Source: Roseivirga sp.
Lineage (GTDB): Bacteria; Bacteroidota; Bacteroidia; Cytophagales; Cyclobacteriaceae
Assembly (NCBI GenBank): GCA_021404565.1
Contig: JAAWWF010000006.1
Coordinates: 1-64,000 of the forward strand
Direction: 5' to 3'
DNA: 64,000 nt
The notes under the pieces are model-generated. The model did not search any database and was not told the origin of the DNA. It was given only the letters and a program-made list of their open reading frames with translations. Shown here one piece after another: positions 30,001-42,000 of this stretch (position 1 is the stretch's first letter; each line of letters opens with the position of its first letter). A program made the position numbers and the translations under genes.

Positions 30001-33000
30001 AACCGATGTCACCGGAGATCTCACCAGTTCAGGAGCATTTAGTACAAGCCGCTATATCACCGCAGGCTCAGGCAGTTTTACAAGTACTGAGGTCGGGGAC
30101 TTTCTCGTCCTTGGAAATGTCGATGGTTCAGGGGCCATTAACAATGATGCTACCATCATTCTGAAAGACAATCATGGCAGCATCATTGACCAGGTCACGC
30201 TAGGAGGTGATACAGGAGAGGCCCCGAGTGGCAATGCCAGCAGTACCGCTAACGAATCTATTCAGAGGATTCCTAACGGTACCGATACTGATGCAGATGA
30301 TGTGGACTTTATTGCCGGTGTTTCTTCTCTTGGTTTAGTCAATGACATAACTCCCCCCACGTTCACTTCTTCTACCGGGGCCAGTTTTGAGGAACAGGTC
30401 AGCGGTACAGTGTATACCGCTGTTGCTACCGCCAGGCATAACAAAACGGTCGTCTATGGTTTAGGTTCCGGCAATGATGAAGGGTTCTTCAATATTGATA
30501 CCTCAACTGGTATTTTGACTTTCAAAACACCGCCTGATTATGATAGCCCTACAGATGCTGATAGCGATAACGTTTATAATGTGCATGTGACAGCCAGCGA
30601 TGGTAGTCTTTCATCAAGCCAGTTGGTAAGTGTATTTGTATTTAAGCAAAGTAACCTGACGGGTACGGCCTGGCAGCAGGTGGGCCCCGATTTTACAGGT
30701 GATGTTGCCGGTGAAAGCCTTGGTTATGCGGTAGGTATCAACCATGACGGAAGCATCATAGCCATTGGCACCCCTGGCTATGATAATGGTACACAGCATG
30801 GCTCAGGTAAAATGGAAGTCTATCAGAGGTCGGGCAATTCCTGGGTACAAATGGGAGCAGCTATTGTAGGCGAAAAGGTAGCTGATTTTTCCGCAAGCTC
30901 GGTTTCCTTAAGTAGAGATGGGAAAATCATGGCTATTGGCGCCTACAATGGAGATAACGAGCTTCCTGGTTCCGGACAAAACAGGACAGGCTACACCAAG
31001 GTGTATAAGTACGAGAACAATCAATGGACCCAATTAGGAAGTAACATATATGGAGAGAACGTGACTGATGCCTCTGGCTGGTCTTTAGAATTAAACGCTA
31101 ATGGCACATTTCTGGTCATTGGTGAAAGGTCCAATGCTGATAACGGTACTAATGCAGGGCAAGTGAGGGTGTTTCACTATGAAAGTGGTGACTGGGTTCA
31201 GGTAGGATCCGATTTGAACGGTGAAGCCGGTGATGATTACTTCGGACAATCGGTTAGCATAAGTGCGGATGGAAATATTATTGCTGCAGGAGCATTTTGG
31301 AATGATGGCAATTTTAATAATTCTGGCCACGTAAGGGTCTTTCAATATATAAATTCCGACTGGCAGCAGTTGGGAGTTGATATTGACAGCGAATTCGGTG
31401 GAGATGAATCTGGTTATTCGGTAGACCTGAGTGCTGATGGTTCAACAGTGGCCATTGGGGCTCCTAAAAACAATAATAGCAATGGGGTAGATGCCGGTCA
31501 GGTACGGGTGTATCGATACAACGGCACAAGCTGGTTACAGGCAGGTGGAGACATTGATGGCGAACACACTGATGACTACGGGGGATGGTCCCTGAGTATA
31601 AGTGATGATGGCAATGTTTTAGCCTTTGGCTCCCTGGCGAGTGCTGGCGATGATTCGGGTAATGGTGGTCAGATTGAGGTATTCACTTTTTCTCAGGGTT
31701 CCTGGACCCAGGTAGGCGCTGATATTCATGGTTCAAATTTTATCAAGCTGGGTTGGAGTGTTGCATTGAGTGCCAATGGAGAACACCTGATTGCCGGGGG
31801 GATTGGTAATGGTACCGTAGAAGGATTGGCTCAGGTCTATCAGTTGATTGATCCTGCTCCTGTTATCACATCTGTGGCTACCGTAAATTTTGCCGAAAAC
31901 GGAACAGGCACTGCCTATACAATTACGGCCACTGACGACTCTAATATTACCTACTCTCTGGGGCAGGGCAATGATGAAGCGCTTTTCAACATTGTTAGTA
32001 ACCTGGTGACTTTTAAGAGTGCACCTGACTTTGAGAGTCCACAAGACGGGAATACAGACAACAACTACCTGGTGGAAGTCAAGGCCAGTGATGGTACCAG
32101 TGAAGCGAGTCATGTGGTAACAGTAACGGTGACCGATGTTTTTGAAAACATCAACCCTGTTGTTACTTCTGTAGCAGTGACAACAGTGAATGAAACTGAA
32201 ACTTATGACTACGAGATAACCACAACGGACGATAATTCAGACCCGGTTTCTATCGTAGCCAGTACCTTACCTGCATGGCTCAGTTTAAAAACCCCCGATA
32301 GTTATAGGGTGACCACCATTGCAGGTAATGGCAGCAGACCATCCCCTCCACTCAATGGTACAGGAACGAATGCCACCTTTAGTGAACCTGAAGATCTCGT
32401 GACTGATTCAAATGGCAATATCTATGTGATCGATACGCATCATCAATTGATCCGGAAAATCACTCCCCAGAGTGTTGTATCGACATTAGCTGGTAATTAT
32501 GGAGCCGGTGGTTTATCTGCCGATGGTACCGGAACGAACGCAAATTTCCAAAACCTGGAGGCTATTACGATCGACCAGAATGACCTTATTTATATAAGTG
32601 ATTTAAGCATTATCAAGACAGTCACTATGGCAGGGGTCGTAACCACCTTTGCAGGTAATAATAATGCAGGAAATAATCTGCAGGATTTCCCGACAGATGG
32701 TACCGGCACTGATGCTAATTTTTATGAGATCGATGCCATCACGACCGATGCCATTGGTAATCTGTATGTTGGCGATCACAGTAATGTCAACTCGGCCGGA
32801 ATGATTCGGAAAGTCACTCCACAAGGAGTCGTAACCACATTGGCAGGGGGAGTGACTGTCGGTTTTGTTGGGGGAACTGGTACTGATGCTCAGTTCACCT
32901 TACCCCGTGGCCTGGCCTTTGACTCTCAAAATACGCTGTATTTTGCAGATGCTGCCATTATTTATAGAATGGATGGCAATAACGTGGTGACGCCAGTGGC

Positions 33001-36000
33001 CGGATCTACAGGTTCCAGACAAGATATAGACGGTACAGGTACAAATGCCAGGTTTAACTTTATCCGGGGAATCGCCATTGACGCCAACGATGACTTATAT
33101 GTAGTAGCAGGACCGAGCCAGAGAGTGCGAAAAGTGACGCAGACTGGTGTGGTGACTACGCCCATTGGTTTGGTTTTAGGACTTCTTGATGGTTTTGATA
33201 ACACTGCTAAGTTTAATCTGCCATATGGTATCCATATTGACGATAACGATGTGTATTACGTGTCCGACAGAGCCAACGGAGCCGTTCGGAAGATAGTCAG
33301 GCCGGGTTATACCTTAACAGGTGATGCTGCGGGGCAATACGGAACTCACGCTGTGATATTGGATGCAAGCGATGGCAGGGGAGGTACAGCCCAACAGTCC
33401 TTTACCATCAACGTCACCGATGGCACACCTCCCGTATTTTCATCGGGCGCTAATGCCAATTTTGCCGAAAATGGTACTGGCACAGTGTATACCGCAATAG
33501 CCTCGGATGCTGTAAGCTCTGTGGTAAGCTATAGTTTGGGGAGTGGAAACGATGAAGCACTTTTCATGATAGACAGCAATACAGGTAGCCTCACCTTTTT
33601 AAGTCCTCCTGATTTTGAGAATAAGCTCGACCAGGGGAGTAACAATTTCTATGATGTAGATGTTATCGCCAGCGATGGAGCAAACGAAGCTACCATATCT
33701 GTCAGTATCCAGGTAACAGATGTAGACGAAAACCCACCGGTGTTTTTGTCCTCTAACGCAGCTGTCTTTGCAGAGAATGGAACGGGAACCGTTTATACCG
33801 CCAATGCCAGTGATATTCAAAACGTTACCTACAGTCTTGGAAATAATGCTGATGAGGCACTGTTCAATATCGATATTAATACAGGGGTTGTTATATTTCA
33901 GAGCCCACCTGACTTTGAAAATCCACAAGACAGTAATGGCGATAATGACTATTTGGTGGAAGTTCTGGCCAAAGATTCAGGCGAGAATGAATCAAGTATG
34001 ACGGTTACCATTACGGTGAGCAATCTAAATGAAACAACGGTATTTCTAAGTAGCCCTTTAACCACAGTTGCCAGTAATGAAAACTATCTTTCAGGAGTAT
34101 TGGCTTATGATGAAGATGGAGATCCGCTCACCATTACCGACACCCAAAAACCGTCCTGGCTTTCTTTGACTCCTAGTGTGGGGTATTCGGTATCAACTTT
34201 TGCCGGAGATGGCTCGGGTTCGCTAAATGGTACAGGTACAAATGCCCTCTTTAATTTGCCCGACAATCTGGGTGTTGACCATGATGGAAATGTCTATGTA
34301 GCTGCTAATGCTGAGATTCGGAAAATAACACCAGAAGGCGTGGTAACATCTTTTGTGGGGAGTCAGGGAGGTTTTGCCGATGGCACAGGTTCCGATGCCA
34401 GATTTAGTGCAGTAATGGGGCGCATGACCTTCGATGACCAAAACAATATGTACATAGCAGACCGTGTCAACGGGCGCATTCGTAAGGTCACTCCGGCAGG
34501 GGAGGTGACTACTTTTGCAGGTTCGGCCGGAGGAAGAACTTCCTCAGATGGCCCGAGGTTGACCGCCAGGTTTGATAACCCGATTGACGTTGAAATCGAT
34601 AGTCAGGGTAATTTCTTTGTAGTGGAATTCCTGGGAAACAAAATTAAGAAAATAGGAGCTGATGGTACGGCAACTACGTTCCTGACAGGTCTCAAGAACC
34701 CTACCGATCTCGTTATTGACGATGCTGATAATTTATATGTGACGGACCGCGGTAACAGACGGATTGTGAAAATCACTTCGAATGCGGTAATGACTGTATT
34801 GGCCGGGTCAGGTAGTCTCGGCTTTACCGATGGTACAGGTACCAATGCCTTGTTTGGTTCTCCTTCCAGTATCTTAATAGATCAGAATGGGGACTTTCTT
34901 GTAGGGGATAGCTTTTATCATAATCTCAGAAAAGTTACATCTGCCGGGGTTGTGACTACCATTGCAGGTACATCTGATTTGTCTGGCAGTAATGATGGTT
35001 TTGGTACAATGTCATCTTTTAATGAACCTGGCAGCCTTGCTATAGATGACAAGGGTAATATTTATTTAGCTGATTATCGAAATCATAGAATCCGCAAAAT
35101 TCAAAGGTATACCCACGAATTGTCTGGAGACCCATCGGGGCAAACAGGTACCCATGCCGTAACACTTAATGCATCAGATGGTAATGGAGCATCGGTGGAT
35201 CAGGTATTTACTATAACCGTCAACGATGTGGTAGCTCCGGTGGCTGTAGCGAAGAATGTAACGATACAACTGGACGCTAATGGTGGTGCTATCATTACAG
35301 CAGAAGATATTAACGATGGAAGTTCTGATAATGTAGGAATATCTTCTATTGCTGTCAGCAAAACGGCTTTTACCTGTGATGATCTGGGGTCAGGCACTAC
35401 GGTAACGCTCACTGTAACCGATGCTGCCGGCAATCAAAGTACTGATACCGCTGTAGTTACTGTAGAAGATAAGATTGCCCCCTCGGTTATTACCAAAGAC
35501 ATCACCATTGTACTTGATGATCAGGGAGCAGCCTCCTTTAATGATGAGGACATAAACAATGGAAGTTCAGATAATTGTGGAATCGCTTCCTTCGTAGCCA
35601 GCAATACTATTTTCAACAACAATGATATTGGAGAAAATGAGGTGACACTTACGGTTATGGATAACTCTGGAAATCAACAAACCGCTACCGCCACAGTGAC
35701 CGTGGCTCAAATAGCACAATCTATCACCTTTAATCCGTTGAGTACGGCTACCTATGGTGATGCAGATATTGACCTTACCGGAATGGCTTCCAGTAATCTG
35801 GCCGTTACCTATTCAAGCTCTAATACCGATGTGGCAGTTGTAAATGGTTCCAGTATAGAGATAGTGGGTGTAGGAAATACTACAATTACCGCTGCTCAGT
35901 CTGGTAATATTAATTATGAGGCCGCTGCTGATGTCGAGCAACAATTGACAGTCAATCAGCTCCCCCTTACGGTAACCGCTGATGAAAAGTCTAAGACTTA

Positions 36001-39000
36001 TGGCAGTGTCGAACCAGCGCTGACCTATCAGATTACGGCAGGTGCGTTGGTTGGAACGGATGTCATATCAGGGGCACTTTCCAGAACTGCCGGAGAGAAT
36101 GCTGGCACCTACCCAATTAATCAGAATACGCTTACCGCGGGAGCTAATTATGACCTCACCTATGTCAGCGAAAATCTGACAATATCCAAGGCCGTTTTGT
36201 ATGCTGTTGCAGATGATAAGGAAGCTGATTTTGGTGAAAATATACCGGTGCTGACCACCTCCTACTATGGTTTTAAAAATGGAGAAGATGTAGCTGCTAT
36301 ATCGCCTCCTGCCATTACCACCTCAGGCTCGGATAACTCCGGAATCGGGACTTACACAATCTCCTTATCAGGAGGATCAGCTACCAATTATGAACTCCAT
36401 TTATTTGGCGGTAAACTTTCAATAAATCGCTTCATTGCTGGTCAGGAGGAAACTTTGGTAGGTTCAGGTGGCTATGCTCCTGGTTCTGATTCCTGGGGTA
36501 CCAGTATCTTTGGAGTAAATCCAATCTCAAACAGTGCTGAAAATTGGTTCAGTTTTAACAATTCAAATGGAAGATTGGGCAACCCCAAATGGGGCGTAAC
36601 GGAATCTAATAATAAACTGTGGGGGACGACCTATGCAGGAGGAGATCACGATTTCGGTACTTTATTTACGATAAACAAAGACGGTTCAGATTTCGAAAAG
36701 AAGTTTGATTTTCCATCGAGTTTTTGGTATCCCAATAGCCCGTTAATTGAAAGCAATGGGTTTTTATGGGGAGTTTCGCTCGGAAATGTCGGCACGCAGA
36801 GTAATAACAGGGGAGTGATTTTTGCAGTAGATACAGCCACCGGCAGTGTCGGTATGGTGCATGAATTTAACGCTGATAAAAGCGATGGTTGGGCCCCCAA
36901 TGGATTGGTGGAAGTTGGTGACAAACTCTGGGGAATGACCCAATTAGGAGGAACTCATAACGCAGGTGTAATCTTTCATATAGATAATGATGGCAGCAAT
37001 TTTACGAAGGTACACGACTTTGAGGCTGGGAAAGGAGACCCGGAAGGAACATTGCTATACGCTTATGGAAAACTCTGGGGTACAACTAAAGGAACAAAGG
37101 TCGGATATCCGGCAACTCTTAATTCCAATGTTACTGATTTTGGAACTGTTTTCTCCATAAATACAGATGGCTCTGGTTTTGAGGTAGTCCATGAATTTAC
37201 CAAATCCAGCATTGCCCACTCAGACTTTTTAAATGGTAGAAATCCGGAGGGCAGTTTGGTTGCCTTTGATGGAAAAATATGGGGAATGACTCCTTTTGGT
37301 GGAAGTAGTATTTCGAATGGTGCTTATGGAGTAATATTTCAAATTGACCCTATAGAATTGGTTTATGAAAAAGTTCACAGTTTTACTGCAGGAGGAGGCA
37401 TTATTCCCAGGGGCAATCTGTATGTGTATGAGAACGCGCTTTGGGGTATGACATATGCCGGAGGTACGGTCAATAAAGGCACCGCATTTAAGTATGTTCC
37501 CGGTACATCGACTTTTACCAGTGTGCTTGATTTTTCTTCGGATACGGGTGGATTACCTTTGCACGGTGGCTTTTTGGGGGTAGTCAACACTCCTCCAACA
37601 ATAAAGAATGCTCTGGCCGATGTTTCATATTCTGAAGATGAGACTGCGCAGAGCATATCTTTACTCAATACCTTCAGCGACTTAGAGTCGGGTAATCTTA
37701 CCTATTCCATCCAGAATGTCACGAATAGCAGCATAATCTCAACGAGTATTGTCTCAAACAGTAGTTTATCGATAACCCCTGCCACGAATGCATTTGGTAC
37801 TTCAGTGGTTACCATCAGAGCAACCGACCCTCGGGGTCTCTTCACAGAATCTGATTTTACCGTTACAATAAACCCGGTAGCAGATACCCCGTCAGGAACA
37901 AATGCCACTACGACATATGGAAGTCAGACAAACAGTGGTTTGGTAATAACAAAAAATGAGGTCGATGGTCCGGAAGTATCACATTTTCAGGTAACAGAGA
38001 TTTTGAATGGCTCCCTCTATCTGAATAACGGTACTGATCAGATTAACGCTGGAGAATTTGTGACTTTTGATCAAGCCGTTAACGGGCTAAAGTTTACCCC
38101 ATTATCAGCAGGGGTAGGGTCCTTTAAAATTCAGGCAAGCACCGAGGGTTCATCAACTGGGTTGGGGGGAGATAAACAGCAGATAATCATCAATATTAAT
38201 AAGGCCGCTATTACTGTAACCGCTGATGACCTCAACAAAGATTTTGGCTCCGTTGACCCTGACCTTACTTTTAATATCACCTCTGGTGCTTTAGTGGGGA
38301 GTGATCGCTTTTCGGGAGATCTCATCAGAGATGTGGGTGAAACTCTTGGTCAATACGATATTAACATAGGTAACCTCACCGCTGGAGCGAGTTATGATGT
38401 AACCTATGTTAAAGGAACCTTCGAAATCCTCGACCTCACACCACCGGTGATAACATCAGGGGATACTTTCAGTGTTGCGGAGGGGAGTTCTGGTACGGTA
38501 TTTACAGCCCGGGCCACAGACCTGAGACCCCTTTCTTATACCTTGCAAACGGGTAATGACGCAGCGCTCTTCAGTATTACAAATGGAGCAGTATCTTTTC
38601 TTAGCCCTCCTGATTTTGAGAATCCTCAGGATGCCAACACTGATAATACCTACCTGATCAATGTAGTTGCCAGTGACGGGATCCACTCTGTCAATCAGGA
38701 TGTAACCATTTCAATAACCAATGTGAATGATAATGATCCGGTCTTCACTTCTCAACCACTTACATCCGTAGATGATAACCTTACTTATGAGTATAAGGTA
38801 GAGGTAGGTGATGCCGATGGAGACAATGTTTCAGTGACAGGAACAACCTTGCCAGACTGGTTAACGCTGACTACAAAAGATGAAGTGTCAACGCTGGCGG
38901 GTTCTGCATCCGGACTTGCTGATGGTACCGGAACGGGTGCTTCATTTTTCCTCCCTTTCGGCCTGGCTATCGATATCAATGGAAATATATACGTGGCCGA

Positions 39001-42000
39001 TAGCTTCAATAATCGTATCAGAAAGATCACAGCTGATGGAGTTGTTTCCACGATTGGAACTTCCGGTAGCTTTACTACTCCTATGGCCGTTACGGTAGAT
39101 GCAGATGGTAATGTGTATGCAGTTGGGGCAGGTAATAAGGTGCAGAAAATTACCCCGGATGGTACCGTCAGTACGGTAGCTGGTGGAAACAATGGCTTTC
39201 AGGATGGAACCGGTACTGATGCTCAGTTTAATGTTCCGAACGGCATAACGGTGGATCAGTCAGGTAACCTCTTTGTGGCCGATCAGCTCAATCATAGTAT
39301 ACGTATGATTACACCAGTTGGAGTAGTCACCACCATTGCTGGTTCAATCAATGCTGGCTTTGCTGATGGTACCGGCTCAGCGGCTTCGTTCAATTCACCC
39401 TCTGGTATTGCGGTGGATGCCTCGGGTAATCTGTATGTAGCAGATCAATTGAATCACAGCATTAGAAAGATTACGGCTACCGGTGTAGTAAGTACTATTG
39501 CCGGGTCGGGCACATCAGGTTTTGCAGATGGTACCGGAACCTCAGCCCTGTTTGCAGGGCCATTTGGCATAGCGATGGATAGATCTGGTAACTTGTATGT
39601 TGGTGATGAAAACAATAACCGTGTTCGAAAAATTGATGCGAATGGTGTCGTAAGTACTTTGGCAGGAAACGGTACAACCGGCAAGCTGGATGGAGCAGTA
39701 CAAGCAGCTACTTTTAACAACCTGAGAGGCGTAGCGGTCGGCTCTGATGGACTCATTTATGTTGCCGATCAGGGCAATAGTCTCATTCGCAAAGTGGCAA
39801 TCGGCACCATTACCTTAACAGGTAACCCCGCTGGGGAAAACGGAACTCATTCGATAGTGTTGATTGCTGATGATGGAGGTGGAAGAACTACATCACAGTC
39901 ATTCGATATCACCATAACAGATAAGACAGTTCCGGTATTCTCTTCTGAAACCACAGTCACATTTGCAGAAAATGGAACAGGAACCGCCTATACAGCAATG
40001 GCCGCTGATACAAACCCGGTGGCTTACAATCTGGGCTCTGGCAATGATGAATCGTTGTTTAATATTGACGGAACAAGTGGGGCAGTAACCTTCAAAGCTG
40101 CTCCGGACTTTGAGAAACCTAATGACAGAGATTGTGATAATATCTATGTAATTGAAGTCGAAGCTACGGATGGTAGTAATGAAAGTAGCCTGACTGTCTC
40201 ATTGACAATAACTAATGTCAATGAGAATCCAGTATTTTATAGTACACCGGTATTGTCGGTCGATGATAGTGAAACCTATAGCTATACTGTAGAGGTATCT
40301 GATCCGGACATAGATGATTTGACTGTGTTAGCTCAGACTAAACCTGCCTGGTTGAACTTAAGTCAAAATCCACAAACTCTGTTTACGGTGGCAGGCTCAA
40401 CCCCCTCTTTTTCTAATGGCACCGGAACTGAGGCAGCATTTTCGCAGGCAGCCTCTATTGTAGTCGGACCGGATAATAATATTTATATCGCAGACTGGTT
40501 TTGGAACAGGATAAGGAAAGTAACCCCTGAAGGTGTGGTGACAACCTTTGCGGGAAATGGAGTAAAAGCCTCAGTTGATGGAAGCCTTCTGACTGCTAGT
40601 TTCAGTCATCCGACTGGTATTGGTATAGATGAAGATGGAAACTTCTATGTGGTTGATAACGGGTCCAGCACCATTAGAAAAATTGATACCTCGGGGCAAG
40701 TTACCACAATAGCCGGTACAGGCACTGCAGGTGACACAGATGGCACAGGAACAAATGCTGCCTTGAACTTCCCTCAAAGACTTGGTTTAGATCAGAGTGG
40801 AAATATTTACATCCTTGATGTCGGGAATAATAAAATCAAGAAACTTAGCCCAACCGGAGAGTTGACTACACTGGCCGGTTCGGGTGCAGAAGGGTCGGCC
40901 AATGGCACGGGTACCGAAGCCACCTTCAGAATATTGAATGGACTGACTGTAGATAAGCAGGGCAATGTCTATACGACAAGTCAGAATAATGTTATCAGAA
41001 AGATAGACACGGAAGGGATCGTAACCACATTTGCAGGGTCAGGCGGTTATAGCCTTTTGGATGGAACCGGGACCAATGCCTCATTTGCCAATCCAGCCGG
41101 TCTTAGGTTGGATATGCAGGGTAATTTGTATGTGGCGGATAATGGTAACAACAGAATAAGAAAAATCGATAGTCAGGGTGTGGTAACCACCGTAGCGGGT
41201 AATGGTACTGGGGAGTCTGTTGACGGAACGAACGGATCTTTTAACCGGCCAATTGATATAGATTTTGACGAAAATGGAAATATCTATGTGATGGACTGGA
41301 CCCAGGGCAGGCTTAGAAAAATTGTAACAAACTCCTGGATATTAAGTGGTGATCCCACGGGGCAACTTGGAAAGCACGCTGTTTTAATTACCGCGAATGA
41401 TGGTAACAATGGAACGAGTCAACAATCTTTTGAGATTACAATAACAGATGGCACGGCTCCTGAATTGACTTCAGGAACAGTCGTGAATTTTGCGGAAAAT
41501 GGCACGGGCACAGCCTACACTGTAGCTGCCACTGATGCCAGTGATTTGACTTACAGTCTGGGTGCCGGCAATGATGAATCACTTTTCGATGTTGATGGAA
41601 CAAGTGGGGCCATAACTTTCAAAGCTGCTGCGGATTTTGAAAACCCTACCGATGGAACCAGTGATGGTACTTCAAATACCTATCTGATTAAGGTCATTGC
41701 CACCGATGCGAATAACAACAGTTCAAATCAGGATGTGACCATTGTGGTAACTGATGTTGATGAGATTGCCCCAACGGTACTCTTAACAGCTGCCACAACA
41801 AGCCCTGTGGCAGGAGCCTATACCGTAACTGCTCAATTCAGTGAGGATGTAACCGGCTTTGAACTTTCGGATATCACAGTCACAGGTGGCACGACTGGCA
41901 GCTTTGCTACCGTAGATGCCAATACTTATACTTTCTCCGTAACAAGCGTGGGAGAGGAAGCAGACGTAAGTGTTGCTGCGAGTCTCGCTAATGATTTGGC

